DNA of 64,000 nucleotides, taken from assembly GCF_003353175.1 (NCBI RefSeq), contig NZ_QHKS01000011.1, forward strand, positions 212,663 to 276,662, in the 5' to 3' direction. Of this stretch, positions 1-8,198 are shown piece after piece. The translations under genes were made by a program, and so were the position numbers. The notes below the pieces were generated by a model, which was given only the letters and a program-made list of their open reading frames with translations, had not been told where the DNA came from and did no database searches. The DNA is from Paraburkholderia lacunae. Lineage in GTDB: Bacteria; Pseudomonadota; Gammaproteobacteria; Burkholderiales; Burkholderiaceae. Within the stretch, counting starts at the first letter, position 1, and the number at the start of each line of letters is the position of its first letter.

Positions 1-622
1 TGTACCAGCGGCCGATCTGCGTGAGCACGACGATCGCGACCAGCGCCGCCACTGAAAACCACGCGATGCTGCGCTGGCCGTGCGGAATCACGATCAATGC
101 GGCGAGCAGCGGCCCGAGCGACGAGCCCGCGTTGCCGCCCACCTGGAACAGCGATTGCGCGAGACCGTGACGGCCGCCCGAGGCCATCCGCGCCACCCGC
201 GAGGACTCCGGATGGAACACCGACGAGCCGCAGCCCACCAGCGCCGCCGCGACCAGCAGCAGGCCGAAGTTCGGCGCGACCGACATCAGCAGCAGACCGG
301 CGAGCGTGAAACCCATGCCGACCGGCAGCGAATACGGCTTCGGATGCTTGTCGGTATAGATGCCGACGAGCGGTTGCAGCAAAGACGCGGTGATCTGGTA
401 AGTCAGCGTAATCAGGCCGATCTGCCCGAAGGACAAAGCAAAGTTGTCTTTCAGCATCGGGTAGATGGCCAGAATCAGCGACTGGATCATGTCGTTGAGC
501 AGATGCGAAAAGCTGATCGCACCGAGCACGGAATAGACCGTGCGCTGGACCTTGGCGGCTGGCTGAGCGGCGCCGGCTGACGCGCCGGCGAGGGCGCTGC
601 TTTTTTCGAGGCTCGTTTCCAT
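1..622 (-). CDS. fsr: Fsr-type MFS efflux transporter (3' end off window)
   Basis: The visible 207 codons are the N-terminal half of a major facilitator transporter; the rest lies beyond position 1. After a roughly 25-residue Ala-rich cytoplasmic start come hydrophobic helices, the loop motif GIYTDKHPKPYS between helices 2 and 3, and a stretch reading FHPESSRVARMASGGRHG. That stretch is what I recognise from the fosmidomycin-resistance (Fsr) branch, inner-membrane drug/proton antiporters. The start is the ATG at 620-622. There is no clear ribosome binding site. The family is firm; the substrate is inferred. Confidence 0.8.
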   Translation of the reverse strand, partial: METSLEKSSALAGASAGAAQPAAKVQRTVYSVLGAISFSHLLNDMIQSLILAIYPMLKDNFALSFGQIGLITLTYQITASLLQPLVGIYTDKHPKPYSLPVGMGFTLAGLLLMSVAPNFGLLLVAAALVGCGSSVFHPESSRVARMASGGRHGLAQSLFQVGGNAGSSLGPLLAALIVIPHGQRSIAWFSVAALVAIVVLTQIGRWY

Positions 623-808
623 ACGTTAGATCAGAGGGATGAAAAGGGAGGGAGGGTGACGAATCAAAGCTGGAATCAAGGCTGCCGGTGCGTCGTCATG
701 CCTGATTTTGAAGCCGCGGCATTTCGACACGGTGTCCGGCGTCAACCGCTATTTGTCTAAGTTTAATGTGGCTCGCGCGAATTGAACGGACAAGTTTTGT
801 CGTGAATC

Positions 809-838
809 GGACGCGTTGGACGCGTTGGACGCGTTGGA
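809..838. repeat. 9-bp tandem repeat in the 623-1095 intergenic region
   Basis: Three complete units of GGACGCGTT plus a partial fourth run head to tail. They lie in the 473-bp gap between the divergent transporter and chemoreceptor genes. Short ORFs cross this gap on both strands but lack family resemblance and ribosome binding sites, so I call it non-coding. Apart from this repeat and a possible promoter at 1049-1076 I see nothing in the gap. Confidence 0.7.
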
Positions 839-1048
839 TGTCGTCAATGCGCGAGGATTGGGAGTAAGCAACACCACGGCGATACTGGTGGACGAATGTC
901 CTACCATGCGTCGGTACGGCGGGCAAGTCGCCGTGGAAAAACGGCCTGGGTATTTTTGGCCATGTATAAAGCGGTCGCGGGCGCGCGGCTTACGAGGCGG
1001 CGCGTCAAGGACCGGGTGACACGTGGTTGGCATGAAGGCGGGCGGCGT

Positions 1049-1076
1049 TAAAGATCGCCGACGTTTATGCCGTAGA
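1049..1076 (+). promoter_or_regulatory. Possible sigma-28 (FliA) promoter for the chemoreceptor
   Basis: TAAAG at 1049-1053 is followed by GCCGTAGA at 1069-1076. The flagellar sigma-28 consensus is TAAAGTTT, 11 bp, GCCGATAA. The -10 matches 5 of 8 positions and the spacing is one base long. The position, about 20 bases before the ATG at 1096, suits a chemotaxis gene. Confidence 0.35.
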
Positions 1077-1095
1077 CCCGGAGAGATAAGAAGCA

Positions 1096-2820
1096 ATGCC
1101 GGAACCGACCTTTCCGGCAGTTCGACACGTGGGGACGAGGAATATGAAAGCAGTTTCGCTGAGTGGCCAGACGGGCGCGGGGTTCGTACCGGTTGGGGAA
1201 GCGGCGGGCGAGCCGCAATCGCGTGGGCAGGGCGGCCGGGCGCGCGCCGTACGGCTCAAGGGCCTGTCGGTGAAGGCGATGTTGCGCCTTGCGTTTGCCG
1301 TGTTGCTGATCGGCACGCTCGCGATCGGCGTGTTCTCGCTGACCCAGATCAGCCGGCTGAACGATTCCACGCAGTCGATCTACGACCAGGGGCATGTCGC
1401 TAGCCGCGCCGCCGAAGAGGCGCGCGGCTACATGCTGCGCGCGAGCCGCGCGCAAAAAATGCTGCTGACCGCGACCACCGCGAAGGAGCGCGACGAACTG
1501 GGCGCGGACATCGACAAGGGCCTGAGCGGTCTTGCCGCGCAACTCGGCACGCTGCAGCAGTACGTCGACGCTTCCGACGCCAAGGTCGTCGATCAGCAGA
1601 AGAAATTCGCCGCTGCCGTCGCGACGTGGAGCGCTCATCTGCGCGATTTCGTGACGCTGGTGAAAGCGCAGCCGCTCGATCTGTCGCAGATGAACTGGCA
1701 GGTCGGCACGCAGGACGTGTCGTTGCTGGTCGAAACCGGCAAGCTCGAAAAACTCGTCGACGAACTCGTCGCGCAGCGCGGCACGGCGGCGAAGGCCACC
1801 ATCGAGGCGTCCGGCTTTATCTACCACTCGTCGTTCGTGATGATGGCGGTCATGACGATTGCTTTGATCGTGCTGGCGTTCGGCATCAGCGAATGGGTGG
1901 TGCGGCGCCTCGCCGCACAACTCGGCGGCGAGCCCGGATACGCGAAGGAGATTGCCAGCCGGATCGCAGCGGGCGATCTGTCGAATCAGATCGCACTAGG
2001 CCGCAAGGACAAGTCGAGCATGCTGTATGCGTTGCACGACATGCAGAGCGGCCTCTCGACCACCGTCTCCGATATTGCCGCGAGCGCCGATGCGATTGCG
2101 ACTGCGTCGGGCGAGATTTCGATGGGCAACCTCGACTTGTCGCAGCGCACCGAGCAACAGGCGATGGCGCTCGAACGGACCGCGAGCAGCATGGAGCAGC
2201 TGACCTCGACGGTGCGGCAGAACGCCGACAACGCGAAGCAGGCGAGCACGCTCGCCAATAACGCTTCCGAGATTGCGGAGAAGGGCGGCACGGTGGTGAG
2301 CCGCGTGGTCGCCACGATGAATGAGATCAACGATAGTGCGCGGAGTATCGGCGACATCATTGGTGTGATCGAGGGCATTGCGTTTCAGACCAATATTCTG
2401 GCGTTGAATGCGGCGGTCGAGGCTGCGCGGGCGGGTGAGGAGGGCCGTGGGTTTTCCGTGGTCGCCGCCGAAGTGCGGAATCTGGCGCAGCGCAGTGCGG
2501 CGGCTGCCAAGGAGATCAAGGGGCTGATCAATACCTCGGTCGAGCGGGTGAGTAACGGGTCGACTTTGGCACAGGACGCCGGGCAGACGATGGACGAAGT
2601 CGTCAAAGCCGTGAAGCGCGTCACCGATATCATGGGGGAGATTTCGGCCGCTTCTTCCGAGCAGAGTGCCGGGATTGAAGAGATCAACCTTGCGGTGACG
2701 CAGATGGATTCCGGTACGCAGCAGAATGCAGCTCTTGTGGAGCAGGCTACTGCGGCTGCCCGCTCGCTGGACGATCAGGCGCGAGGGTTGAAGTTGATGG
2801 TGGGGAAGTTCAGGTTATAA
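1096..2820 (+). CDS. Methyl-accepting chemotaxis protein
   Basis: This is a 574-residue transmembrane chemoreceptor that signals to CheA/CheW. Membrane segment 1 lies near residues 64-84. A periplasmic four-helix-type sensor domain follows, with membrane segment 2 near 246-270. Then come a HAMP region containing EIASRIAAGDLSNQI and a long cytoplasmic coiled coil. The conserved hairpin tip (AAVEAARAGEEGRGFSVV and following EVRNLAQRS) is near residue 450. The C-terminus ends LMVGKFRL and has no CheR-binding pentapeptide. The start at 1096 fits the possible sigma-28 promoter; ATG 1144, after GAGGA, is an in-frame alternative that would shorten the unusual 61-residue N-terminal lead. Ligand unknown. 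Confidence 0.93.
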   Translation: MPEPTFPAVRHVGTRNMKAVSLSGQTGAGFVPVGEAAGEPQSRGQGGRARAVRLKGLSVKAMLRLAFAVLLIGTLAIGVFSLTQISRLNDSTQSIYDQGHVASRAAEEARGYMLRASRAQKMLLTATTAKERDELGADIDKGLSGLAAQLGTLQQYVDASDAKVVDQQKKFAAAVATWSAHLRDFVTLVKAQPLDLSQMNWQVGTQDVSLLVETGKLEKLVDELVAQRGTAAKATIEASGFIYHSSFVMMAVMTIALIVLAFGISEWVVRRLAAQLGGEPGYAKEIASRIAAGDLSNQIALGRKDKSSMLYALHDMQSGLSTTVSDIAASADAIATASGEISMGNLDLSQRTEQQAMALERTASSMEQLTSTVRQNADNAKQASTLANNASEIAEKGGTVVSRVVATMNEINDSARSIGDIIGVIEGIAFQTNILALNAAVEAARAGEEGRGFSVVAAEVRNLAQRSAAAAKEIKGLINTSVERVSNGSTLAQDAGQTMDEVVKAVKRVTDIMGEISAASSEQSAGIEEINLAVTQMDSGTQQNAALVEQATAAARSLDDQARGLKLMVGKFRL

Positions 2821-2838
2821 AAACCGAAGCCGCTGCAA

Positions 2839-3459
2839 ATGAAAATCTTCTCAACAGCGGCGGACTACGCCGCGCTCGATCCGCACGCCCGCGCAGTATT
2901 GGACTGCTGGTTCGGCGCGCCGGACTCGCCTACCTTCGGCCAGGAGCGGAAGCGCTGGTTTTCCCGCGATACAGCGTTCGACGCGATGCTGCTGGAACGC
3001 TTCGGCAACCTGATCGACGCAGCCCGCGATCAGGACGCCCTCGACAGCTGGAAAGAAACGCCGCTCGGCGCATTGGCGCTGATCATCATCCTCGATCAAT
3101 TCTCCCGCAACTGTCACCGCAACACGCCTCGCGCTTTCGCCGCGGATCAAAAGGCGCTGCGCGCCGCGCAACACATGATCGCAACCGGCGGCGACCGCTT
3201 GTTGCCGACCGTGCAACACCGCGCATTCGCCTATCTGCCGTTCGAACACGACGAAACCCTCGCCAGCCAGCACGAATCGCTGCGTCTTTTCAAGCAGCTC
3301 GCCACCGAACCGGGCGGCGAGTCCTACTACTCATTCGCGCTCAGACACGCGCAAGTCATCGAGCGCTTCGGACGTTTTCCCCATCGCAACGCGATACTTG
3401 CACGGCCTTCGACAGCTGAAGAAATCGCCTTCCTGCAAAAACCCGGTTCCTCGTTCTGA
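2839..3459 (+). CDS. DUF924 family protein
   Basis: This 206-residue soluble protein belongs to DUF924 (COG3803), an all-helical family of unknown biochemical role. The typical blocks are present: VLDCWFG near the start, LDQFSRNCHRNTPRAFA in the middle, and ERFGRFPHRNAIL near the end. Length is normal. It follows the chemoreceptor by 18 bases and may share its transcript, although the ribosome binding site is weak. It converges with the glycosyltransferase gene on the other strand. Confidence 0.85.
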   Translation: MKIFSTAADYAALDPHARAVLDCWFGAPDSPTFGQERKRWFSRDTAFDAMLLERFGNLIDAARDQDALDSWKETPLGALALIIILDQFSRNCHRNTPRAFAADQKALRAAQHMIATGGDRLLPTVQHRAFAYLPFEHDETLASQHESLRLFKQLATEPGGESYYSFALRHAQVIERFGRFPHRNAILARPSTAEEIAFLQKPGSSF

Positions 3460-3480
3460 GCCGATGGAGTCCACGGCTCA
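3457..3480. terminator. Weak hairpin between convergent genes
   Basis: A 7-bp stem TGAGCCG / CGGCTCA with a 10-base loop starts at the DUF924 stop codon. It lies in the 42-bp gap between two convergent genes. There is no T-run, so intrinsic termination is only a possibility. Confidence 0.3.
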
Positions 3481-3501
3481 TCGCTGCGCCGGCGAAGCGC
3501 T

Positions 3502-5487
3502 TCAGTTGCCCCGTGCGGCCGGCGCTGGCGTGCGCACGAACACACGCAACAGTTCGTCGTCATCGCCCGGACGCGCGCCTGACCAGAACAGGCGCCAATC
3601 GCCCGGCGGCGTGCGGGCATTGTCCCGGCGGCTCTGCTCGATCAGCCAGGTGCATGCCGTCGTTTCGGTATTCTTCGTCGGCTGATGCTCGATGCCGGTG
3701 TAGTAGTACAGCATCGGCGCTTCCGATTCGCCCAGGCCGTGACTGGCCATGCAATCGCCGTCTTTCCATTCGATATTCACACGCGCGCCAAGGCTTTCGA
3801 ACACCGAACGATAGCTCTTCCCATAGTCGAGCCATGGCAGCAGCAGCGTGCTCACCAGCCCCCATGCGACGATCGCGCCCGCGCACCAGCTCAGCGCGCC
3901 GCGCCATTTGCCGGTGTGCTTGAACACCGGCAGCAGGCACAGCCAACCGAGCGTCAGCAGCAGGCCGGCCGCGATCAGGCCGGGTTTGACCGGCATCACC
4001 CAGTCGAGCGGCAACCAGCGGCCAAGCCGGTGCAGCGACCCGTGGGCGTCGACCGGGCGGCTCATGATCGACCAGACGATCCACGCAAGCGCCGCCACGC
4101 TGCCGAACAGCACTCGGCTTACCCTGTCCCAGCCTGTGTGCAGACGCTGCGGCAGCTTTTCGACACCCTGCATCGCCAGCAGCGCAAGCGGCGCGATGAA
4201 CGGGAGGATGTACAGCTCACGAACCGTCGCCGAGTTTTGCAGCACCGCAAAGCCGGTGCCGGCAAAGATCACGGGCAGCGCCACGCGTGGATCGCGCCAG
4301 CGGCGCCACGCACCGCCCGCGAGCGCAGCCAACGCGAGCGGCACGACTGGAAAGCCGACGCTCAGCACAGTGCGAAGCACGAACAGGTGGCTTTCGTTTT
4401 CGGAGCCGAGTTCCGCCACCGAAAAGCCGAAGAAGCGGCCGACGTTGTTGTCCCACAGCCAGACCCTGAAGAGCGCTTCGGAGCGCAGATAGAGGCAGAT
4501 CGGCCAGATCAGCGCGAACGGCGCGCAGACGAGGGCGGCCATGCCGAGCGCGCCTGCGAAGCTGCCGCTGCGGCAGACGGGATAGAGCAGCAGCATCGCG
4601 AAGGTGGTCGCGCCGAACACCAGCGGCACGAACAGGCCTTTGGCGAGCAGCGACACGCCGACGCCGGCGCCGAGCATCGCTGCGGCGCCCAGCATGGCGT
4701 GGCGTCGGCGGCGTTCGTCGACCGGCGGCAGCTGGGCTTCATCGCGTAGATGCAACAGCACCAGCTCGAACAGCCCGCAGAACCCGAGCGCGGCGCCGGC
4801 CATCAGTGCGACGTCGGTCATCATGTCATGAACGTGTTTGATGACGACGAGCGTGCTCGCGAACAATGCGAGCGTGGCGATCACGCGCACATCGAGCCAG
4901 CGCGACGCGTCGACCGCGCGGCGGGCGACACGCGCGGTGTAGTAGACGGTCAATCCGGCGAACAGCGCGCTCGCGAGGCGCGCCGCATCGTGCAACGGCA
5001 GGTAGCGGCCGAACATCCAGGCGAGTCCCGCGGCGACCCAGTCGTAGATCGGCGGTTTTTCGACGAAAGGCTGGCCGGCGTTGGTCGGCACGATCAGATC
5101 GCCGGTCACGAGCATGTGCTGGATGATGCCGAACGTGTAAGTCTCGTCCTGTTTCCACGGCTCGTGGCCCAGGATGCCGGGCAGGAGCCATGCGCACAGG
5201 ATCGCGAGCGCGGCGAGCCACATCAACGGCCGCGCGGCGCTGAGCGCGCGCAGGCGCGCAGCGCCACGCGAGATGCGGTCGGCGGCGCTCGCGGGAGGCG
5301 CCGGTTCCGCGGTCGCGGCGCTCGCACTCGCCGTTGCAGCAGCGGCGCGGTCCAACGAGCCCGCGTCGCTGTCGGCGGCGGACGCCGAAGCAGCGCGCGT
5401 GCGCTCCTGCGCAGTATCGGCAGCCTCGGCCGACGCTGCGGCTGAGGCGTGCCCCGTGCGCCAGCGCGCAGATGGCTTTTCGTGCAT
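3502..5487 (-). CDS. GT83 (ArnT-like) membrane glycosyltransferase
   Basis: This 661-residue polytopic inner-membrane protein belongs to the ArnT / protein O-mannosyltransferase superfamily, which moves sugars from undecaprenyl-phosphate carriers on the periplasmic side. The first periplasmic loop has HEPWKQDETYTFG (about residues 108-120), carrying the acidic pair D114-E115 expected at the catalytic site. It is followed by EKPPIYDWVAAG, the usual K-P-P motif. Many hydrophobic helices follow. The first 80 residues are Ala/Ser-rich and look like an unstructured cytoplasmic tail. There are no arn genes nearby, so a lipid A aminoarabinose role cannot be assigned; the acceptor is unknown. Confidence 0.85.
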   Translation of the reverse strand: MHEKPSARWRTGHASAAASAEAADTAQERTRAASASAADSDAGSLDRAAAATASASAATAEPAPPASAADRISRGAARLRALSAARPLMWLAALAILCAWLLPGILGHEPWKQDETYTFGIIQHMLVTGDLIVPTNAGQPFVEKPPIYDWVAAGLAWMFGRYLPLHDAARLASALFAGLTVYYTARVARRAVDASRWLDVRVIATLALFASTLVVIKHVHDMMTDVALMAGAALGFCGLFELVLLHLRDEAQLPPVDERRRRHAMLGAAAMLGAGVGVSLLAKGLFVPLVFGATTFAMLLLYPVCRSGSFAGALGMAALVCAPFALIWPICLYLRSEALFRVWLWDNNVGRFFGFSVAELGSENESHLFVLRTVLSVGFPVVPLALAALAGGAWRRWRDPRVALPVIFAGTGFAVLQNSATVRELYILPFIAPLALLAMQGVEKLPQRLHTGWDRVSRVLFGSVAALAWIVWSIMSRPVDAHGSLHRLGRWLPLDWVMPVKPGLIAAGLLLTLGWLCLLPVFKHTGKWRGALSWCAGAIVAWGLVSTLLLPWLDYGKSYRSVFESLGARVNIEWKDGDCMASHGLGESEAPMLYYYTGIEHQPTKNTETTACTWLIEQSRRDNARTPPGDWRLFWSGARPGDDDELLRVFVRTPAPAARGN

Positions 5488-5751
5488 GAAGATCTCTGGT
5501 CACCGGACGCGGCGGCGTGGGCCGCGAACCTATGCTTTGACTGTGCGTCGCATGCGGCGACATACGTTCCGCCGCGATTGTAGCCCCAGTTTATTGCGGT
5601 CGATGACGGAAAAAGTGCGGGTAAGGGGTGTTTTCGAACATAGGGAGTCGATTCCGCGTCGGATCGACGGGAATTCGTACTTGAGCAGGGAGGAGCGGCC
5701 GCGGCAGCGGCCCGCGGCTCAGAGGCGAGGTAGTTGTGAAGACGAGGGCGC

Positions 5752-6498
5752 TCAGCGTCCGCCGGTGACGTCGAGCAGCGCGCCCGTCACGTACGAGGCG
5801 GCATCGCTCAGCAACCAGACGATCGTCTCGGCGACTTCGTCGGCACTGCCGGGACGGCCGAGCGGCGTTTGCGCGCCCAGTTGGGCTGCGCGCTCAGGCT
5901 TGCCGCCGCTCGCGTGGATTTCGGTGTCGATCAGGCCAGGACGCACGGCATTCACGCGTACGCCCTGCGGGCCGACTTCTTTGGCGAGGCCGATCGTCAT
6001 CGTGTCGACGGCGCCTTTCGAGCCCGCGTAATCGACATATTCGTTCGGCGAGCCCAGGCGCGCCGCCGCCGACGAGATATTCACGATCGCGCCGCCCGCG
6101 CCGCCGCGGTCTTTCGACATCCGGCGCGCGGCTTCGCGCGCGCACAGATAGGCGCCGAGCACGTTGACGTCGAACAGGCGCTTCAGTCGCGCCAGCTCCA
6201 TATCGGCGAGCTGCATCGATGGCGCGACGATGCCGGCATTGTTGACGAGCGCATCGACCCGGCCGAAGGTTCGCTCGAGCGCATCGAACATCGCGATCAC
6301 ATTGGCTTCGTCGGCGACGTCGCCGGCGATCGTCAGTGCGCGGCCGCCTGCGCGCTCCACTTCGGCGGCGGTTTCCTGCGCGGCCGCGAGGTTATGCGCA
6401 TAGTTCACCCCGACCGACCAGCCGCGCGCGCCCAGCAGAAGCGCGGTTGCGCGGCCAATGCCGCGGCTGCCACCGGTGATCAGAACGGCTTTCGTCAT
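5752..6498 (-). CDS. SDR family oxidoreductase
   Basis: This 248-residue classical short-chain dehydrogenase has a Rossmann fold. The nucleotide-binding motif TGGSRGIG is at residues 8-15, NNAG at 86-89, the catalytic Ser at 143 and YAGSK at 157-161. The C-terminus ends in the familiar YVTGALLDVTGG. The residue after the second beta strand is Asn32, which points toward NADP(H) rather than NAD(H), an inference. It resembles 3-oxoacyl-ACP and glucose dehydrogenase-like SDRs; the substrate is not evident. It is a single gene on the minus strand. Confidence 0.9.
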   Translation of the reverse strand: MTKAVLITGGSRGIGRATALLLGARGWSVGVNYAHNLAAAQETAAEVERAGGRALTIAGDVADEANVIAMFDALERTFGRVDALVNNAGIVAPSMQLADMELARLKRLFDVNVLGAYLCAREAARRMSKDRGGAGGAIVNISSAAARLGSPNEYVDYAGSKGAVDTMTIGLAKEVGPQGVRVNAVRPGLIDTEIHASGGKPERAAQLGAQTPLGRPGSADEVAETIVWLLSDAASYVTGALLDVTGGR

Positions 6499-6573
6499 CG
6501 CAACCTCATCGTGTGAACGCAGCCCGTGCAGGACGCGCGGACTATTCGGCGCCCGCGACGCGGGCCGTAGCCC

Positions 6574-7164
6574 TCAAACCTCTTCGCGTTTGAGGGCCCA
6601 TTTGTCGCTGACCGGCGGCTGATAGCCCTGGAGCCTCGCGATCAGCGCGACAGGATCGGCATCGATTTGCAGGATGTCGAAGTAGGTCTGCCGCATGAAG
6701 CCTTCGTCCACCGTGTGCTGGAGCAGACTGATCAGCGGATCGTAGAAGCCGTCGATATTCAGCAGTGCCACCGGCTTCTGGTGATAGCCCAGCTGCGCCC
6801 ACGTGTAGACCTCGAACAGCTCTTCGAGCGTGCCCGCGCCACCCGGCAGTGCGACGAACCCGTCGGCCAGGTCGGCCATCATCTTCTTGCGCTGATGCAT
6901 GTCGGGTACGACATGCAGTTCGGTCAGGCCGTTATGGCCGACTTCCTTGTTGACCAGCAGCTCGGGAATCACGCCGATCGCGCGGCCGCCTTCAGCCATC
7001 ACGGTATCGGCAATCACGCCCATCAGGCCCACCTTGCCGCCGCCGTACACCAGCGCGAGATCGGCTTCGACCAGCGCCCGGCCGAACGCTTGCGCGGCTT
7101 CGGCGTACCGCGGTTTGGCTCCGTCGGAGGAGCCGCAAAACACACACACCGACTTCATGCTCAC
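6574..7164 (-). CDS. LOG family protein (nucleoside-5'-monophosphate phosphoribohydrolase type)
   Basis: This 196-residue Rossmann-fold protein has the LOG signature PGGAGTLEE at residues 107-115 and the N-terminal VCVFCGSSDG. LOG enzymes cut the N-glycosidic bond of nucleotides and in plants activate cytokinins; the bacterial role is usually nucleotide salvage. The first codon is GTG at 7162-7164, overlapping the stop of the upstream TetR gene by four bases (GTGA), which suggests translational coupling. ATG at 7158 is an alternative start. Confidence 0.9.
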   Translation of the reverse strand: MSMKSVCVFCGSSDGAKPRYAEAAQAFGRALVEADLALVYGGGKVGLMGVIADTVMAEGGRAIGVIPELLVNKEVGHNGLTELHVVPDMHQRKKMMADLADGFVALPGGAGTLEELFEVYTWAQLGYHQKPVALLNIDGFYDPLISLLQHTVDEGFMRQTYFDILQIDADPVALIARLQGYQPPVSDKWALKREEV

Positions 7165-7886
7165 ACGTCCTTCGGTTCGTTACGGGGCGCGGCGCCTTCC
7201 TTGGGCGGCAGGTAATCGTAGAACTCGCGCTTGGGCAGCTTGCCCGACACGAGATCGTCGAAAATCTGCCGCGAGCGGCCGCGCAGATAAGGCGCCATCA
7301 GCGAAACGATCTGCACGCTCACCTGATGCAGTTCCGCGCGAATCGTTTCCTGCTCGTTGTACTTGCGCGGATTCATCACGAACTGGTACGACAGCCAGTA
7401 AGTTGCGATCACACCGATGTTGGTCGCGATCACGTGCAGTTCTTCGGGGGTGGCGACCATTTCGCCGTCGGCCACGAGCTGCTCGCAGAACTGGCTCGCA
7501 AAGCGCACCTTGTGGCTGATGATCTGCTTGAAGTGTGTTTCGAGCGTGCGGTTGCGCGCCAGCAGGTCGTTCAGGTCACGATACAGGAAGCGATAGCGCC
7601 AGGTGAAATCGACCATGTACTGCAGGTACGACCACATTTCGTCGATGGTGGCGCGGTGGTCGTCGGGGAAACGCAGACGCTTTTCGATCTCCTGCTCGAA
7701 CTGGCTGAAGATGCTGTTGATGATGTCGTCTTTGTTGCGGAAGTGGTAGTACAGGTTGCCTGGACTGATTTCCATTTCCTCGGCGATCGTCGTCGTGGTG
7801 ACGTTCGGCTCGCCGATTTCGTTGAACAGTTTCAACGACAGTTCGAGGATCCGTTCGCGGGTGCGGCGGGGAGGTTTGGCTTCCAT
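7161..7886 (-). CDS. TetR/AcrR family transcriptional regulator
   Basis: This 241-residue repressor-type regulator has its helix-turn-helix near residues 12-60 (TIAEEMEISPGNLYYHF, then NKDDIINSIF). The long helical C-terminal domain would bind an unknown ligand. It is co-transcribed with, and overlaps by four bases, the LOG gene. On the other side it diverges from the possible small RNA promoter at 7961-7969. The shared 7887-7975 region is a natural place for its operator, although I see no clear palindrome there. Confidence 0.9.
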   Translation of the reverse strand: MEAKPPRRTRERILELSLKLFNEIGEPNVTTTTIAEEMEISPGNLYYHFRNKDDIINSIFSQFEQEIEKRLRFPDDHRATIDEMWSYLQYMVDFTWRYRFLYRDLNDLLARNRTLETHFKQIISHKVRFASQFCEQLVADGEMVATPEELHVIATNIGVIATYWLSYQFVMNPRKYNEQETIRAELHQVSVQIVSLMAPYLRGRSRQIFDDLVSGKLPKREFYDYLPPKEGAAPRNEPKDV

Positions 7887-7960
7887 GTCGTCCGGCCCTG
7901 GTTACGCCGGGCTGGATGCGTGGCGGCGTGCCGCTCTAGCGAGATCCATCCGGACGCGGT

Positions 7961-7969
7961 TGGTATAAT
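7961..7969 (+). promoter_or_regulatory. Extended -10 promoter (TGGTATAAT)
   Basis: A perfect sigma-70 -10 hexamer TATAAT at 7964-7969 is preceded by TG at the extended -10 position. No good -35 is present, which extended -10 promoters do not need. It points into a structured intergenic region with no plus-strand gene, supporting a small RNA. Confidence 0.55.
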
Positions 7970-7974
7970 TGAGC

Positions 7975-8098
7975 GCCCCAAACCTGTCGCTGCGCGACAG
8001 GCTCTCCGACGGGGCAATCCCTCCATCCCCCAAGGGGACTTCCTTCGGGGCGGAGGACTCCTGCGGAGCGGAAAACCTGGGGCGGCCCAGCGTTTTCT
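7975..8098 (+). ncRNA. Candidate small structured RNA
   Basis: This roughly 124-base stretch starts about six bases after the extended -10 promoter. It contains a perfect 8-bp hairpin CCTGTCGC / GCGACAGG (7983-8001, loop TGC). It then has a GC-rich imperfect inverted repeat at 8020-8056 built on a 28-bp element that recurs near 29002. A long-range pairing CGCCCCA (7974-7980) with TGGGGCG (8078-8084) could close the molecule. The end has a terminator-like hairpin CTGGG-GCGG-CCCAG (8077-8090) followed by CGTTTTCTT. The rest of the 312-bp gap between the TetR and diacylglycerol kinase genes shows nothing else. Not matched to a known RNA family. Confidence 0.45.
8025..8052. repeat. 28-bp dispersed intergenic repeat, copy 1
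   Basis: This is identical over 28 bases to 29002-29029. The core is an imperfect palindrome (CCCCAAGG ... CCTTCGGGG). In this copy the flanks CCTCC (8020-8024) and GGAGG (8052-8056) extend the stem. It sits inside the candidate small RNA. Confidence 0.8.
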
Positions 8099-8198
8099 TG
8101 TGAGACTATCAGACGATTATAAACCGGGCGTTCTAATTCCAAACCGGTACTCAGGGTTTTCATTCTTTGGGACGCTGGGCCATCGCGCAGCACCGGCG

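Noticed and set aside
696..1019. Small genes in the gap before the chemoreceptor
   Set aside because: Overlapping frames on both strands lack ribosome binding sites, known motifs and sensible composition.
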